This document shows, piece after piece, positions 29,191 through 38,798 of a stretch of 64,000 nt of DNA (its first letter is position 1; every line of letters begins with the position of its first letter). Source of the stretch: Rhizobiaceae bacterium (GTDB lineage Bacteria > Pseudomonadota > Alphaproteobacteria > Rhizobiales > Rhizobiaceae); contig JAEPNK010000001.1 in assembly GCA_017643495.1 (NCBI GenBank), positions 1,221,623 through 1,285,622 of the forward strand. The letters run 5' to 3'. The notes beneath the pieces are model-generated. The model did no database searches. It saw nothing but the letters and a program-made list of their open reading frames with translations, and was not told the origin of the DNA. Both the position numbers and the translations under genes were made by a program.

Positions 29191-30233
29191 GCAAGGGCCG
29201 AAGCAAGCACCTTGCGCATGACGGTTGGCAAGGCTTCATCGGAAAGCCTGTCTATGGGACACCACCACCCGTCCATGGCGGGGGCCTGCTCACTTCTGGC
29301 ATGCCAAACCACCAGATCAAGGTGGAAATGTGTGAACGTATGACGGATATCTGGCATCCTGCGCCATTTGGCTGAAACCGGGGCGGCCAGACTGTCTGTT
29401 TTTCCGTCACTGCGGGAATTCCAGTTTGTGGTTGGAACCTGGGTCATGCCCGCCAGCAGGCCGGTACTGCCGCGTTTGCAGAGAAATATCTCTCCCGCCT
29501 GGTTCTCGATCACATAAGCGGCCCCCTTCCGCTCGGGCTTTTCGGTTTTCGGCTTTTTGCGCGGAAAGGTCTCGACATCCACCTGAAATGCACTTTTGCA
29601 TTCCGCGTTGAGCGGACAAATGCCACATGCCGGACGTTTCGGTGTGCAAATGGTTGCACCCAGGTCCATCATGGCCTGCGCAAACTCTCCCGGTTTTTCC
29701 GGATCAAGCAGCGTTGCAAGCAACCCTCTCACAATGCTCTTGGCAGCCGGGAAAAGCTCATCAATCCGTTCATGCCGTGCCATGACCCGTTCCACATTGC
29801 CATCGATTACCGCAACCGGCTGGTCGAAGGCGATGGCGGCAATGGAAGCTGCCGTGTAGTCACCGATTCCCGGCAGTTTTTTGAGTGAATCTGCCGTACG
29901 GGGAAACTCGCCATTGTGTTCTGCAGTCACGACATTGGCGCATTTTTTCAGGTTACGGGCCCGGGAATAGTAACCCAGCCCCGCCCAGGCCTTGAGAACA
30001 TCGTCTTCGTCACTCTTCGCCAAGTCTTCTATGCTCGGCCATTTCCGGATGAATTTCAGATAATAATCGCGAACTGTTGCCACCTGTGTCTGTTGCAGCA
30101 TGACTTCTGACAGCCAGACATGGTAGGGGGCTGCGCGCTTTCCCCGGGCATGGGCATGTGGCGGTACACGCCAGGGCATGTCCCTTGCATGGGTTGAGTA
30201 CCACTCCAAAAGTTTGCCGGCAAAGCTTGTCAA
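29187..30233 (-). CDS. mutY: A/G-specific adenine glycosylase
   Basis: Removes adenine mispaired with 8-oxoguanine. The 348-residue protein has the catalytic Glu in LSEVMLQQTQV (about residue 43) and the helix-hairpin-helix with Asp, KLPGIGDYTAASIAAIAFDQPVAVIDGNVERV. The iron-sulfur ligands are CTPKRPACGICPLNAEC (C-x6-C-x2-C-x5-C). A C-terminal NUDIX-like 8-oxoG recognition domain follows (GAAYVIENQAGEIFLCKRG). The start is a TTG at 30233 with AAAGGA upstream. It is divergent from the DUF721 gene. Confidence 0.95.
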   Translation of the reverse strand: MTSFAGKLLEWYSTHARDMPWRVPPHAHARGKRAAPYHVWLSEVMLQQTQVATVRDYYLKFIRKWPSIEDLAKSDEDDVLKAWAGLGYYSRARNLKKCANVVTAEHNGEFPRTADSLKKLPGIGDYTAASIAAIAFDQPVAVIDGNVERVMARHERIDELFPAAKSIVRGLLATLLDPEKPGEFAQAMMDLGATICTPKRPACGICPLNAECKSAFQVDVETFPRKKPKTEKPERKGAAYVIENQAGEIFLCKRGSTGLLAGMTQVPTTNWNSRSDGKTDSLAAPVSAKWRRMPDIRHTFTHFHLDLVVWHARSEQAPAMDGWWCPIDRLSDEALPTVMRKVLASALA

Positions 30234-30301
30234 TCTGGTTCCTTTTCCGGTTTTGTGTTATGGAATAACTACACAATGTGCTTGTCAGGGAAAATCAAGC
30301 C

Positions 30302-30820
30302 ATGACCGGAAAATCCGGAAAGAAGCCGGGGAAAACCGGCACGGGCGAAGCCCGCGCAATGTCCGAGCTGCTGGGTCAGGTCATGGAACCGGTCATGCAG
30401 CGCCGTTCGGGAATGACGGTGGCGCTGTTGAAGGCATGGGGTGAAATTGCCGGTGACGAGTTTCGCGATACCACAAAACCCGAACGGATAGACTGGCCCC
30501 GCCGTGCCCATGAGGAAGATCCGTTCGAACCTGCAACGCTGGTCGTTGCTTGTGACAATTCATCCGCCGTTTTTTTTCAGCATGAACAGGCCGTGATCCT
30601 GGAAAGGGTGAACCTGTTTTTCGGCTTTGAAGCGGTGCGGCGGATCCGGATTGTGCAAAAACCGGTTCATCAGGTGAAACCGGCGAAGGAAAAACAGGCC
30701 CGTTCGCTTTCCGGCACAGAGGAGGCCGAGCTTGCCAGCAGGGTTTCCGACATTGACAACCAGACCCTCAAGCAAACCATGATGAAACTGGGACGCGCGG
30801 TTCTTGCCCAGTCACGTTAG
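30302..30820 (+). CDS. DUF721 (DciA-like) family protein
   Basis: A 172-residue protein with the DUF721 domain; DciA members load the replicative helicase in bacteria lacking DnaC. Visible are MSELLGQVMEPVMQRRSGMTVALLKAWGEIAGDEF at residues 20-54 and TLVVACDNSSAVFFQHEQAVILERVNLFFGFEAVRRIRIVQ. The low-complexity basic N-terminus fits the family. Position between mutY and a DsbA-like gene ahead of smc is the usual alphaproteobacterial order. ATG 30302 has AGGGA upstream. Confidence 0.85.
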   Translation: MTGKSGKKPGKTGTGEARAMSELLGQVMEPVMQRRSGMTVALLKAWGEIAGDEFRDTTKPERIDWPRRAHEEDPFEPATLVVACDNSSAVFFQHEQAVILERVNLFFGFEAVRRIRIVQKPVHQVKPAKEKQARSLSGTEEAELASRVSDIDNQTLKQTMMKLGRAVLAQSR

Positions 30821-30831
30821 AGGCAACTTCC

Positions 30832-30851
30832 GGCCGATACGGGTTTCGGCC
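30832..30851 (+). terminator. Possible hairpin after the DUF721 gene
   Basis: GGCCGA and TCGGCC arms enclose an 8-base loop, 12 bases past the stop. No T tract follows. Confidence 0.35.
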
Positions 30852-30913
30852 ACTCGCTGAACAGGTGGTTCAGGCAGGGTTCACGCAATGACGCATATGT
30901 TATCGGCAAGACA

Positions 30914-30941
30914 CGAAATGCCGCGCTTTTGGCGCATTTCG
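30914..30941. repeat. Inverted repeat upstream of dsbA-like gene
   Basis: CGAAATGC and GCATTTCG form perfect 8-bp arms around a 12-base centre in the 193-bp gap between the DUF721 and DsbA-like genes. It may be a terminator stem, an operator or a short palindromic repeat; the sequence does not decide. Confidence 0.45.
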
Positions 30942-31013
30942 GTGGTTGTAGGTATGGCAACCAGCCTTTATTTTTGATGCTGACGCCCAACACGAATTGA
31001 TTTGGAGTATTTC

Positions 31014-31673
31014 ATGAAAATTTCCCGTCGCCAGGCTTTGCCTGTCCTTGCTGCCACCGGTGCATCCGCTGTTGGAGCGTTTAACACATTGCCCGGTCTC
31101 AATGATGTGCTGGGTACACACGGGGCATTCGCACAGGACCTGTCCAGCCTGATGGAGCCCGGTCCGCTTGGCGAACACGTGGTTGGTGATCCGGAAGCGC
31201 CGGTAACAATCATTGAATATGCCTCAATGACATGCCCGCATTGCCGTACGTTCCACATCAATGAATATCCGAAGATCAAGGAAAAATATATCGATACAGG
31301 CAAGGCGAAACTGTATTTCCGGGAATTCCCGTTTGACCCGGCTTCAGCCGCCGCTTTCATGCTTGCCCAGTGTTCCGGAGAAGAGAAGTATTTCTCCATG
31401 GTGGACATCCTGTTTGAGCGGCAGTCCACTTGGCAAAGGGGCAAGGTTGTGGATGAACTGTTTAAAATTGCCAAACTGGCAGGCTTTACACAGGAAAGCT
31501 TCAACGCCTGCTTGCAAGATCAGGAGCTTCTGGACAATGTGTTGGCAGTCCAGAAAAAAGCGGCAGAAGAATACAAGGTCAATGCGACGCCAACCTTCTT
31601 CATCAATGGCACCAAATATTCAGGCAGCATGTCTGCGGAAGACATGGGCAAGATCATCGACGGTCTCGTCTGA
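31014..31673 (+). CDS. DsbA-family thiol oxidoreductase
   Basis: Periplasmic disulfide oxidoreductase of 219 residues. The active site is CPHC at residues 74-77 (EYASMTCPHCRTF) in a thioredoxin fold, with the cis-proline loop in VNATPTFFINGTKY near the end. The N-terminus MKISRRQALPVLAATGASAVGA has a twin-arginine-like signal, so export may be by Tat. GGAG precedes the ATG at 31014. A strong terminator separates it from smc. Confidence 0.93.
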   Translation: MKISRRQALPVLAATGASAVGAFNTLPGLNDVLGTHGAFAQDLSSLMEPGPLGEHVVGDPEAPVTIIEYASMTCPHCRTFHINEYPKIKEKYIDTGKAKLYFREFPFDPASAAAFMLAQCSGEEKYFSMVDILFERQSTWQRGKVVDELFKIAKLAGFTQESFNACLQDQELLDNVLAVQKKAAEEYKVNATPTFFINGTKYSGSMSAEDMGKIIDGLV

Positions 31674-31699
31674 TCGAGACAGCTTATGTGCTGTTGCAA

Positions 31700-31731
31700 A
31701 CGGGTGCATGGCTTCCATGCGCCCGTTTTTT
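31700..31731 (+). terminator. Rho-independent terminator after dsbA-like gene
   Basis: ACGGG-T-GCATGG and CCATGC-G-CCCGT pair around CTT, followed by a run of T. The T run ends about 45 bases upstream of smc. Confidence 0.85.
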
Positions 31732-31775
31732 GATGGAGTGCACATTTTTGTGCCCGGATCGGGGAGGGCGACCCG

Positions 31776-34700
31776 ATGAAGTTCAACAAGCTCAGGCTGC
31801 TTGGTTTCAAGTCATTTGTTGAGCCGACCGAATTCCTCATCAAGGACGGTCTTACAGGCGTGGTCGGGCCGAACGGTTGCGGCAAGTCGAACCTCGTTGA
31901 AGCCTTGCGTTGGGTGATGGGAGAGAACTCCTACAAGAACATGCGTGCTTCCGGCATGGATGATGTGATTTTTTCCGGCTCGGGAAACCGTCCGGCGCGC
32001 AATACCGCAGAAGTTTCCCTGTTTCTCGACAATACAGATCGCACAGCCCCTGCAGCTTTCAATGATACGGACGAATTGCAGGTATCAAGGCGCATAGAGC
32101 GGGAATCTGGGTCGGTATACCGTATCAATGGCAAGGATGTTCGCGCCAAGGATGTGCAGCTGCTTTTTGCCGATGCTTCAACCGGTGCCCGCTCTCCTTC
32201 GATGGTGGGGCAGGGTCGCATCGGCGAACTTATCTCGGCCAAGCCGCAGGCACGCCGGGCCCTGCTTGAAGAGGCTGCCGGTATTTCCGGCCTTCATTCC
32301 CGCCGTCATGAAGCGGAATTGCGCCTTCGTGCAGCCGAAACCAATCTGGAACGTCTTGACGATGTTGTCGGCCAGCTCGACAGCCAGCTGGAAAGCCTGA
32401 AGCGGCAGGCCAGACAAGCCAATCGCTATCGCAATCTGTCAGGCGAAATCCGCAAGACGGAAGCGCTCCTGTTTCATTTGCGATGGTCAGCGGCAAAAGC
32501 CGGTGAGGCAGAGGCGGAAAGTGCCCTGTCCGAGCACACTCTTGCCATGGGGCAGAAAGCTGAAATCCAGGCTCGCCTTGCCAAGGAAGAGGCGGTTCTG
32601 GCTTCAAAGCTCCCCGGATTGCGGGAAGAAGAGGCAAAGGCTGCAGCCATTTTGCAACGGCTGCAGATCGCCAAGGGTCAGGTTGAGGAAGAAGCTGCCC
32701 GCCTCCAGACAAGGCGCTCGGAATTGGAAAACCGCCTTGCCCAGTTCAGGAGTGACCTTGAGAGGGAAGAGCAACTTCTTGCCGATAACAACCAGACACT
32801 TGAACGACTGGATGCAGAACAGAACGAACTGGAAGAGCAGAGCCGTCAGGTCGGGCAAGTTGAGGAAACTTCGAAACAGGAACTGGAAACGGCTACCGCT
32901 GCATTGGGTAACAGTGAGGCAACCTTCTCGGAACTGACTGTAAAGCTGGCAGATGAAAATGCCCGCAGGAGCCAGTTGCAGCGTTCGCTGGAAGAGGCAA
33001 GGGCACGCCAGCAGCGGATCGAAGACCAGAAGAAAACCGTTGAAGCCGATCTGGCATCAATTGTTTCGCAAATCAGCGAAATGGAAGGCCCTGCAACCCG
33101 GCAGGAAGAAGTTGCCCGGCTTGAAAGGGAAATTGCTTCCGCAGAAGAAACCCTGGCCAAGGCCGAGGCCGCAACGGCACAGGCCCGTGTCGGCGAACAG
33201 GAAATGCGTACGCCGCTCGAAACCGCTGAAGGAATGCTTCGCGAAATCGAGACCGAAGCCCGTACCTTGCGACAGATATTGAACCGGGGTGGTCAGGACC
33301 TGTTTCCTGCTGTGGTTGAACGGATTGGGGTTGAGCCGGGTTTTGAAGCTGCGTTGGGTGCTGCACTGGGCGAAGACCTTGATGTTTCCTCTGATGACAG
33401 CGCGCCGGTTCATTGGGGTGCCAGTGGTGATGCGGGTGGCGATGCAACATTGCCGGATGGCGTTCGTCCGTTGGCCGAACTTGTCAACGCACCGGCAGAG
33501 CTTTCACGTCGTCTTGGCCAGACGGGGGTTGTGGATAAGGCGTACGGTCCGAAAATCGCGCTGCTTCTGAAACCTGGCCAGCGCATTGTTAGCACTGAAG
33601 GCGATCTCTGGCGCTGGGACGGCTTTGTCGCTTCTGCCGAGGCTCCGACCGCAGCTGCAATGAGACTTGCACAGAAAAACCGGTTGTCGGAACTGGATAA
33701 GCTGGCCGGTGAGCAGCATGCCGCAGTCAAGGTAGCCCAGGAGGCTTATGACTCCGGCAAGAATGCCACGGCGGTGGCGATTGAGGAAGAACTCCAGGCG
33801 CGTGACCACACGCGCAACCTCCAGCGTGCATTGGCAGAAGCCCGCGAGGCGCTCAGTCAGGCCGAGCGTTCTGTCAGCCAGCTTTCCTCAAAACGATCGG
33901 CGCTTGAAGAAGCACGTAACCGGTTGGAAGAAGACGCCGCGGAAACCGGCAAGCGGATTGTTGAAAATGACAGCGCACTGATGGCGATGGTCGATACCAG
34001 CGCCGCCGAGGCTGAGCTTGAAACCCTGCGCACCCGCGTTGCTGAGGACCGGGCGCGGCTGGCAGAGGCGCGCGCCGCATCGCAAAGTCTCTCCCGTGAA
34101 GCCGAGGCGCGGGGGCGGCGGCTTGAAACCATCAAGGTGGAAAAGCAAAACTGGCAGTCACGCATGAAAAATGCTTCGCGCCAGCTCGAGGTATTGGCCA
34201 AACGCCGTGATGAAACATCCGAAGAGTTGGCAAAGCTTGAAGACGCGCCTTCCGAATATGAGCAGAAGCGCCGGGATATCGTTCGCCAGCTTGAAGGGGC
34301 GGAGCAGGCCAGGCGTGAAGCTGCCGATATGCTCGCAAAAGGCGAGACCAGTCAGGCAGAAGCTGACCGGGCAGCACGAAACGCTGTTGATGAACTGGCC
34401 AATGCAAAGGAAAAGGTAGGCCGGGCAGAAGAACGGCTCAACGCGGCCAGGGAACGCCGTGCCGAAGTCGAGGCCCGGATCCGCGAAGAGCTGGAGTGCC
34501 ATCCCGCTGATGCGATGAAGCTTGCCGAGATCGGGCCGGATGACAATCTGCCTGATACTGCGAAAGTAGAGACAAAACTCGAACGGCAGAAGGCCGAACG
34601 CGAACGGCTGGGCGCCGTTAACCTGCGTGCTGAAACCGAGCAGACGGAAATCGAAAGCCAGCGCAATGAAATTGTTACCGAACGCGATGACCTGATCGGT

Positions 34701-35234
34701 GCGATTGCAAAACTCCGCTCCGGCATTCAAAGTCTCAACAAGGAAGGCCGGGAGCGGTTGCTCGAAGCGTTTGAGGTTGTGAACACTGAATTCAAGCGTC
34801 TGTTCACCCATCTTTTTGGCGGCGGTACGGCCGAACTGCAACTGGTTGAGTCTGATGACCCGCTGGAAGCCGGGCTTGAAATCATGGCCCGTCCGCCCGG
34901 CAAGAGGCCGCAAACCATGACCTTGCTTTCCGGTGGCGAGCAGGCACTGACAGCGATGGCGCTGATTTTCGCTGTATTCCTCACAAATCCGGCTCCGATC
35001 TGTGTGCTGGACGAGGTTGATGCACCGCTTGATGACCACAATGTTGAGCGTTTCTGCAATCTCATGGATGAGATGGCCGCAACCACTGATACAAAATTCG
35101 TGCTGATCACCCACAACCCGATTACCATGGCCCGAATGAACCGGATGTTCGGGGTCACAATGGCTGAACGCGGCGTCAGCCAACTCGTGTCAGTAAATCT
35201 TGAAGAAGCCGAGAAACTGCGCGAGACCGCATAA
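31776..35234 (+). CDS. smc: Chromosome segregation protein SMC
   Basis: Condensin ATPase that compacts and segregates the chromosome. The 1152-residue protein has the Walker A GPNGCGKS at 31-38, two long coiled-coil arms with Glu/Ala/Arg-rich heptads, and a hinge around residues 490-640. The ABC signature LSGGEQ is at about 1051-1056 and Walker B LDEVD at about 1078-1082. All catalytic motifs are intact and length is typical. It starts shortly after the dsbA terminator; a BKACE gene follows in 22 bp. Confidence 0.98.
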   Translation: MKFNKLRLLGFKSFVEPTEFLIKDGLTGVVGPNGCGKSNLVEALRWVMGENSYKNMRASGMDDVIFSGSGNRPARNTAEVSLFLDNTDRTAPAAFNDTDELQVSRRIERESGSVYRINGKDVRAKDVQLLFADASTGARSPSMVGQGRIGELISAKPQARRALLEEAAGISGLHSRRHEAELRLRAAETNLERLDDVVGQLDSQLESLKRQARQANRYRNLSGEIRKTEALLFHLRWSAAKAGEAEAESALSEHTLAMGQKAEIQARLAKEEAVLASKLPGLREEEAKAAAILQRLQIAKGQVEEEAARLQTRRSELENRLAQFRSDLEREEQLLADNNQTLERLDAEQNELEEQSRQVGQVEETSKQELETATAALGNSEATFSELTVKLADENARRSQLQRSLEEARARQQRIEDQKKTVEADLASIVSQISEMEGPATRQEEVARLEREIASAEETLAKAEAATAQARVGEQEMRTPLETAEGMLREIETEARTLRQILNRGGQDLFPAVVERIGVEPGFEAALGAALGEDLDVSSDDSAPVHWGASGDAGGDATLPDGVRPLAELVNAPAELSRRLGQTGVVDKAYGPKIALLLKPGQRIVSTEGDLWRWDGFVASAEAPTAAAMRLAQKNRLSELDKLAGEQHAAVKVAQEAYDSGKNATAVAIEEELQARDHTRNLQRALAEAREALSQAERSVSQLSSKRSALEEARNRLEEDAAETGKRIVENDSALMAMVDTSAAEAELETLRTRVAEDRARLAEARAASQSLSREAEARGRRLETIKVEKQNWQSRMKNASRQLEVLAKRRDETSEELAKLEDAPSEYEQKRRDIVRQLEGAEQARREAADMLAKGETSQAEADRAARNAVDELANAKEKVGRAEERLNAARERRAEVEARIREELECHPADAMKLAEIGPDDNLPDTAKVETKLERQKAERERLGAVNLRAETEQTEIESQRNEIVTERDDLIGAIAKLRSGIQSLNKEGRERLLEAFEVVNTEFKRLFTHLFGGGTAELQLVESDDPLEAGLEIMARPPGKRPQTMTLLSGGEQALTAMALIFAVFLTNPAPICVLDEVDAPLDDHNVERFCNLMDEMAATTDTKFVLITHNPITMARMNRMFGVTMAERGVSQLVSVNLEEAEKLRETA

Positions 35235-35256
35235 GCCAGCAGCGAGGTGTGCAGTA

Positions 35257-35979
35257 ATGATCATCCAGGCTTGCCTCAATGGCGCACGGCCAAACAATTA
35301 TCACGCTGCACTGCCCGTCACTGTAGACGAAATCGTCGAAGCTTCGGTCAAAGCTGTACAGGCAGGTGCAGCAGAATTGCATGTCCATCCAAGGGACAAG
35401 CAGGGGAAAGAAAGTCTCGCTGCCATTGATGAAACGGTCAGCGCACTTCGTAATGCCTGTCCCGGAACATTTGTGGGAATTTCGACCGGCGACTGGATTG
35501 AGCAGGATCCCAGCCGCACCCTGAAATGTATTGAAGAATGGCAGGTGCTGCCGGATTATGCCTCCGTCAATCTCTCCGAGGAGGGTGCGCCGGCAGTCAT
35601 GGACTTGCTGTGCCGGAAAGGAGTTGGCATTGAGGCCGGCCTTGCAACGCTTGGCGATGCGGAACGTTTTTTGGTGACCCCGGGTTTTGATCGCGTGCTG
35701 CGAATACTGATCGAGATTGAAGAGCAGGATATCACCAAGGCCGATAAAATTGCTGATGATATTTGTTCTGTATTGGCTGCTTCCGGACTTTGCAAGCCGG
35801 TACTTCTGCACGGGTTTGATGATACCCTCTGGCACTTTGTGCGCAGGGCAAGGAAAGAGAAGTTCTCAACCCGTGTGGGACTTGAGGACGGCAACCAAAT
35901 GCCGGATGGCAGTTTGGCACCCGATAATACATCGATGGTTTTGGCTGCGGCCAAACTATATCAGGCTGAATTTGGTTGA
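35257..35979 (+). CDS. BKACE family (beta-keto acid cleavage enzyme, DUF849) protein
   Basis: A 240-residue TIM-barrel protein whose family condenses a beta-keto acid with acetyl-CoA. The metal-binding HVHPRD lies in AAELHVHPRDKQGKESL, and the N-terminal IIQACLNGARPNNYHAALPVT and C-terminal RVGLEDGNQMPDGSLAPDN regions are typical. It is shorter than most members (about 270-310 residues), chiefly in the middle. Substrate unknown; relatives cleave 3-keto-5-aminohexanoate or dehydrocarnitine. It starts 22 bp after smc and may share its transcript. Confidence 0.85.
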   Translation: MIIQACLNGARPNNYHAALPVTVDEIVEASVKAVQAGAAELHVHPRDKQGKESLAAIDETVSALRNACPGTFVGISTGDWIEQDPSRTLKCIEEWQVLPDYASVNLSEEGAPAVMDLLCRKGVGIEAGLATLGDAERFLVTPGFDRVLRILIEIEEQDITKADKIADDICSVLAASGLCKPVLLHGFDDTLWHFVRRARKEKFSTRVGLEDGNQMPDGSLAPDNTSMVLAAAKLYQAEFG

Positions 35980-36003
35980 AAGCCACAGCCTTGCCGGTCT
36001 TGC

Positions 36004-36912
36004 TTAATGCACCTCAATGAGTATCGCGCCAGCGGCAATCAGTCCGATGATGGCAAGGCGTTTGAGGTCGACCCGTTCATGAAAGAAAAGCACACCGATG
36101 CCGGTAGCGAAGATGATTGATGTCTCGCGCAGGGCAGCCGCTTCACTTACCTTGCCGATACGCGTTGCCAACATCAGCGAGCCGAACGAGAAAAACGCGA
36201 TCAGTGCGCCGAATATTCCGCGTACTGCCAGTGGTGGCAAGGCGGGCCTGTCTGCCATTTTCAGGTAGCGATGGGCGGCGATGAATGGGAAGCCGAATCC
36301 GCCGAGGAAGAAAAACCAGGCCAGGAATGTAAAGGGATTGGCAGTCAGTCTGATGCCATAGGCGTCAGCGGTCGTGTAAAGGGCAACAAAAACGCCAGCG
36401 CCAATTGCGAGCATGATTGAAACGGACAGGTTGTGTCTGGTTTCACTGGCAAGATCCTTTTCAATCATGTTGACGCCAGCCAGGGAAATGATTGCACCGG
36501 AAAGCAGTATCAGTCCGAACCACTGTGTTGCGGCAAGGCTTTCGCTGAACACGATCAGTGCGAAGAGCGCCGTAACGAGGGGCCCGATCCCGCGGGCTAT
36601 CGGATACACAAGCGTGAAAGCCCCCCTTGAGAAGGCTCCCGCCTGTAACCATTCATAGCCGATATGCAGAAAGAACGAGAGGGCAAGAACCGGAATGAGG
36701 AATCCTTCAGGCAGGGGAAACACAAATAGGGCAAAGGGGGCAGCCATCAGGGAATAGGCGACGTTGATTGCACCCCGGTTCAGGTAAGGGTCGACCCCTC
36801 CCTTGTTCACTGCCGCAAAGATGGCGTGCGCAAGGGCAGACATGAGCGCAAGAAAGAAGGCGAGCACTTCACCTTCCTTGGTTCCGGCCATCGCCACAAA
36901 AGTTTCACCCAT
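36004..36912 (-). CDS. DMT superfamily (EamA) transporter
   Basis: A 302-residue inner-membrane protein with ten predicted spans in two EamA repeats. Visible are ALMSALAHAIFAAVNKGG with FTLVYPIARGIGPLVTALFALIVFSE in the first half, and ADAYGIRLTANPFTFLAWFFFLGGF with AALRETSIIFATGIGVLFFHERV in the second. Such proteins export metabolites or amino acids; the substrate is unknown. The start at 36912 is chosen over 36954. It is divergent from a HAD gene 88 bp away and converges on the BKACE gene. Confidence 0.88.
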   Translation of the reverse strand: MGETFVAMAGTKEGEVLAFFLALMSALAHAIFAAVNKGGVDPYLNRGAINVAYSLMAAPFALFVFPLPEGFLIPVLALSFFLHIGYEWLQAGAFSRGAFTLVYPIARGIGPLVTALFALIVFSESLAATQWFGLILLSGAIISLAGVNMIEKDLASETRHNLSVSIMLAIGAGVFVALYTTADAYGIRLTANPFTFLAWFFFLGGFGFPFIAAHRYLKMADRPALPPLAVRGIFGALIAFFSFGSLMLATRIGKVSEAAALRETSIIFATGIGVLFFHERVDLKRLAIIGLIAAGAILIEVH

Positions 36913-37000
36913 AAGTTTTGTCTTTCCTGCCCAAAGCATGATACATGCCCTCAAGGCTTTGGCCTGTCAAAACTTCTTTCGGCAAAACGGAACAGCGATA

Positions 37001-37705
37001 ATGGATATCAAGGCAATCCTTTTTGACAAGGATGGCACACTCTTTGATTTTTCGGCGACATTTGATGCGGCAACGGCACTTGTTCTCGATGAAATCTGTC
37101 AGGGAAACAAGGAACTGGTCAGCAAGGCGGCGGAAGCCATCAATTATGACCTGAAAACAGCAAAGATTTTGCCCGACTCCATTGTGGTTGCCGGTACCGG
37201 TGCAGACATCGCCCAGGCGCTGTCCCCTGTCTTGCAGATTGGTGATGTCGAACGTTTCGGTCAGGGCATTGACGAGTTGTATGGAGAGATTTGCATCAAC
37301 ACGGTCAAAACAATTAATGGCGTTGGAAAGACCCTGGACAGCCTTCATGAGGAAGGCATCTTGCTCGGGCTTGTTACCAATGACACAGAAGAAAACGCCA
37401 TTTCACAGATGGAGCAGGTCGAACTGGATCACCTGTTTGAAAACATCATGGGTGCCGACTCCGGGTACGGGCAAAAACCCGGATCGGGCATGATTGATGC
37501 CTTTGTCGGGTTTCACGGTCTTCAACCCTACCAGGTGATGATGGTGGGTGACAGCGTTCACGACATGGATGCCGGAGTGGCGGCAGGAGTGGTGACAGTA
37601 GCGGTTGAAACCGGTCCGGCTACCCGCGAAGAGCTTGAGCCACATGCGGACTTTGTGATTGCATCAGTGAATGCCTTGCCCGATCTGATCGCTGGCCGGG
37701 CGTGA
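37001..37705 (+). CDS. HAD-superfamily hydrolase
   Basis: A 234-residue HAD phosphatase. Motif I AILFDKDGTLFDFSATF (Asp 9/11), motif II GLVTNDTEENA, motif III QKPGSGMID, and motif IV MMVGDSVHDMDAGVAAG are clear; the cap is helical. The second motif-I Asp and the overall layout resemble phosphoglycolate phosphatases. Substrate unknown. The ATG at 37001 gives the family N-terminus; a longer open frame would overlap the divergent DMT gene. Confidence 0.9.
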   Translation: MDIKAILFDKDGTLFDFSATFDAATALVLDEICQGNKELVSKAAEAINYDLKTAKILPDSIVVAGTGADIAQALSPVLQIGDVERFGQGIDELYGEICINTVKTINGVGKTLDSLHEEGILLGLVTNDTEENAISQMEQVELDHLFENIMGADSGYGQKPGSGMIDAFVGFHGLQPYQVMMVGDSVHDMDAGVAAGVVTVAVETGPATREELEPHADFVIASVNALPDLIAGRA

Positions 37706-37797
37706 AGGTGAACCATGCTTGATCGCAAAGGTATGAGGCGCTAGACCGTTTGATTGCCGGTTATGGTGAAACCGGTATTGTGGGAAGGGACAGGTCG

Positions 37798-38673
37798 ATG
37801 GTCGGTATTTACGAAGAAAGGCGCTCACGGGCTGCTCTCTGGTGCCAGCGCTTCGCCGTTTTCCTGCTGCCGTATTTTGCAATTGTCATCGTTCTTTACC
37901 GGTTTTCAAAAATCGATACGCTGCGGATGCTGGTGCTTGTCGCTTGCGGGTTGGTCATGGCCTTGCTGGCAATTGTTTTCGGATTACGCGCAATAGTCGA
38001 ATTGTGGACCCGCGGTTTTCGAGGCGGCTCACAGGTAGTCAGGGGACTTGTGATTACACTTCTCGTGCTGATGCCTTTTGGGTATTACATGTTCCTTGGG
38101 CTTCAGCATCCGCTTGCCAATGATGTCTCCACTGACACGTTCGATCCCCCTGACTATGTCAGTGCACAGGATTTGCGCGCCACGGCTGCTGCAGAGGGTG
38201 TTAACCCGGTGCTGGAATATTCGGATGAATATGCCGATACAATCGTTGCGGCCTACCCGAAATTGCGCTCCAGACGATACCCGGCAGGAGCAGACCGTGT
38301 GCTTGAAGCGGTCCGCAACATCATCACCGAAAATGACTGGCCGATTACAGGCTCGTCCGGCTTGCCGGAGCCAAGGAGTGAAACCGATGCAGTGGTTGAT
38401 GAAGACACCCGGCAGCAGGGCTCGGAACTGACGCTGGACGACAATCCGCAGGCCCCGGATGATATCTATATAGAATTTGTCGACAGGACCCCGGTCTTTG
38501 CATTTGAGAACGATGTGGTTGTCCGCATTGTCAGCGAAGATGAAAACACACTCGTGGATGTCCGCTCGTCCTCGCGGTGGGGAAAGCATGACTTTGGCTA
38601 CAATGCCCGTTTGATCGAGAAGTTTCTTACCGAACTTGATACCGCTTTGCTGGGTATTGCAGGCGAAGGGTGA
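37798..38673 (+). CDS. DUF1499 membrane protein
   Basis: A 291-residue protein with three N-terminal membrane spans (about residues 15-35, 43-66 and 83-102). A long periplasmic or cytoplasmic DUF1499 domain follows (IVAAYPKLRSRRYPAGADRVLEAVRNIITENDWPI and VVVRIVSEDENTLVDVRSSSRWGKHDFGYNARLIEKFL). An acidic insert with DEDTRQQGSELTLDDNPQAPDD is unusual but within family variation. Function unknown. AAGGGA precedes ATG 37798. Confidence 0.85.
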   Translation: MVGIYEERRSRAALWCQRFAVFLLPYFAIVIVLYRFSKIDTLRMLVLVACGLVMALLAIVFGLRAIVELWTRGFRGGSQVVRGLVITLLVLMPFGYYMFLGLQHPLANDVSTDTFDPPDYVSAQDLRATAAAEGVNPVLEYSDEYADTIVAAYPKLRSRRYPAGADRVLEAVRNIITENDWPITGSSGLPEPRSETDAVVDEDTRQQGSELTLDDNPQAPDDIYIEFVDRTPVFAFENDVVVRIVSEDENTLVDVRSSSRWGKHDFGYNARLIEKFLTELDTALLGIAGEG

Positions 38674-38798
38674 GTGAACAAGGGATCTTGCAGAATTTTG
38701 CACTTGACTAAATAGAACATAAAGTGAACATGTAATTTGGAGACAGGCATTCATGGAAATGCTGTCTTCAGGAAGCGCCTGACACAAGGGAGGTTTGT

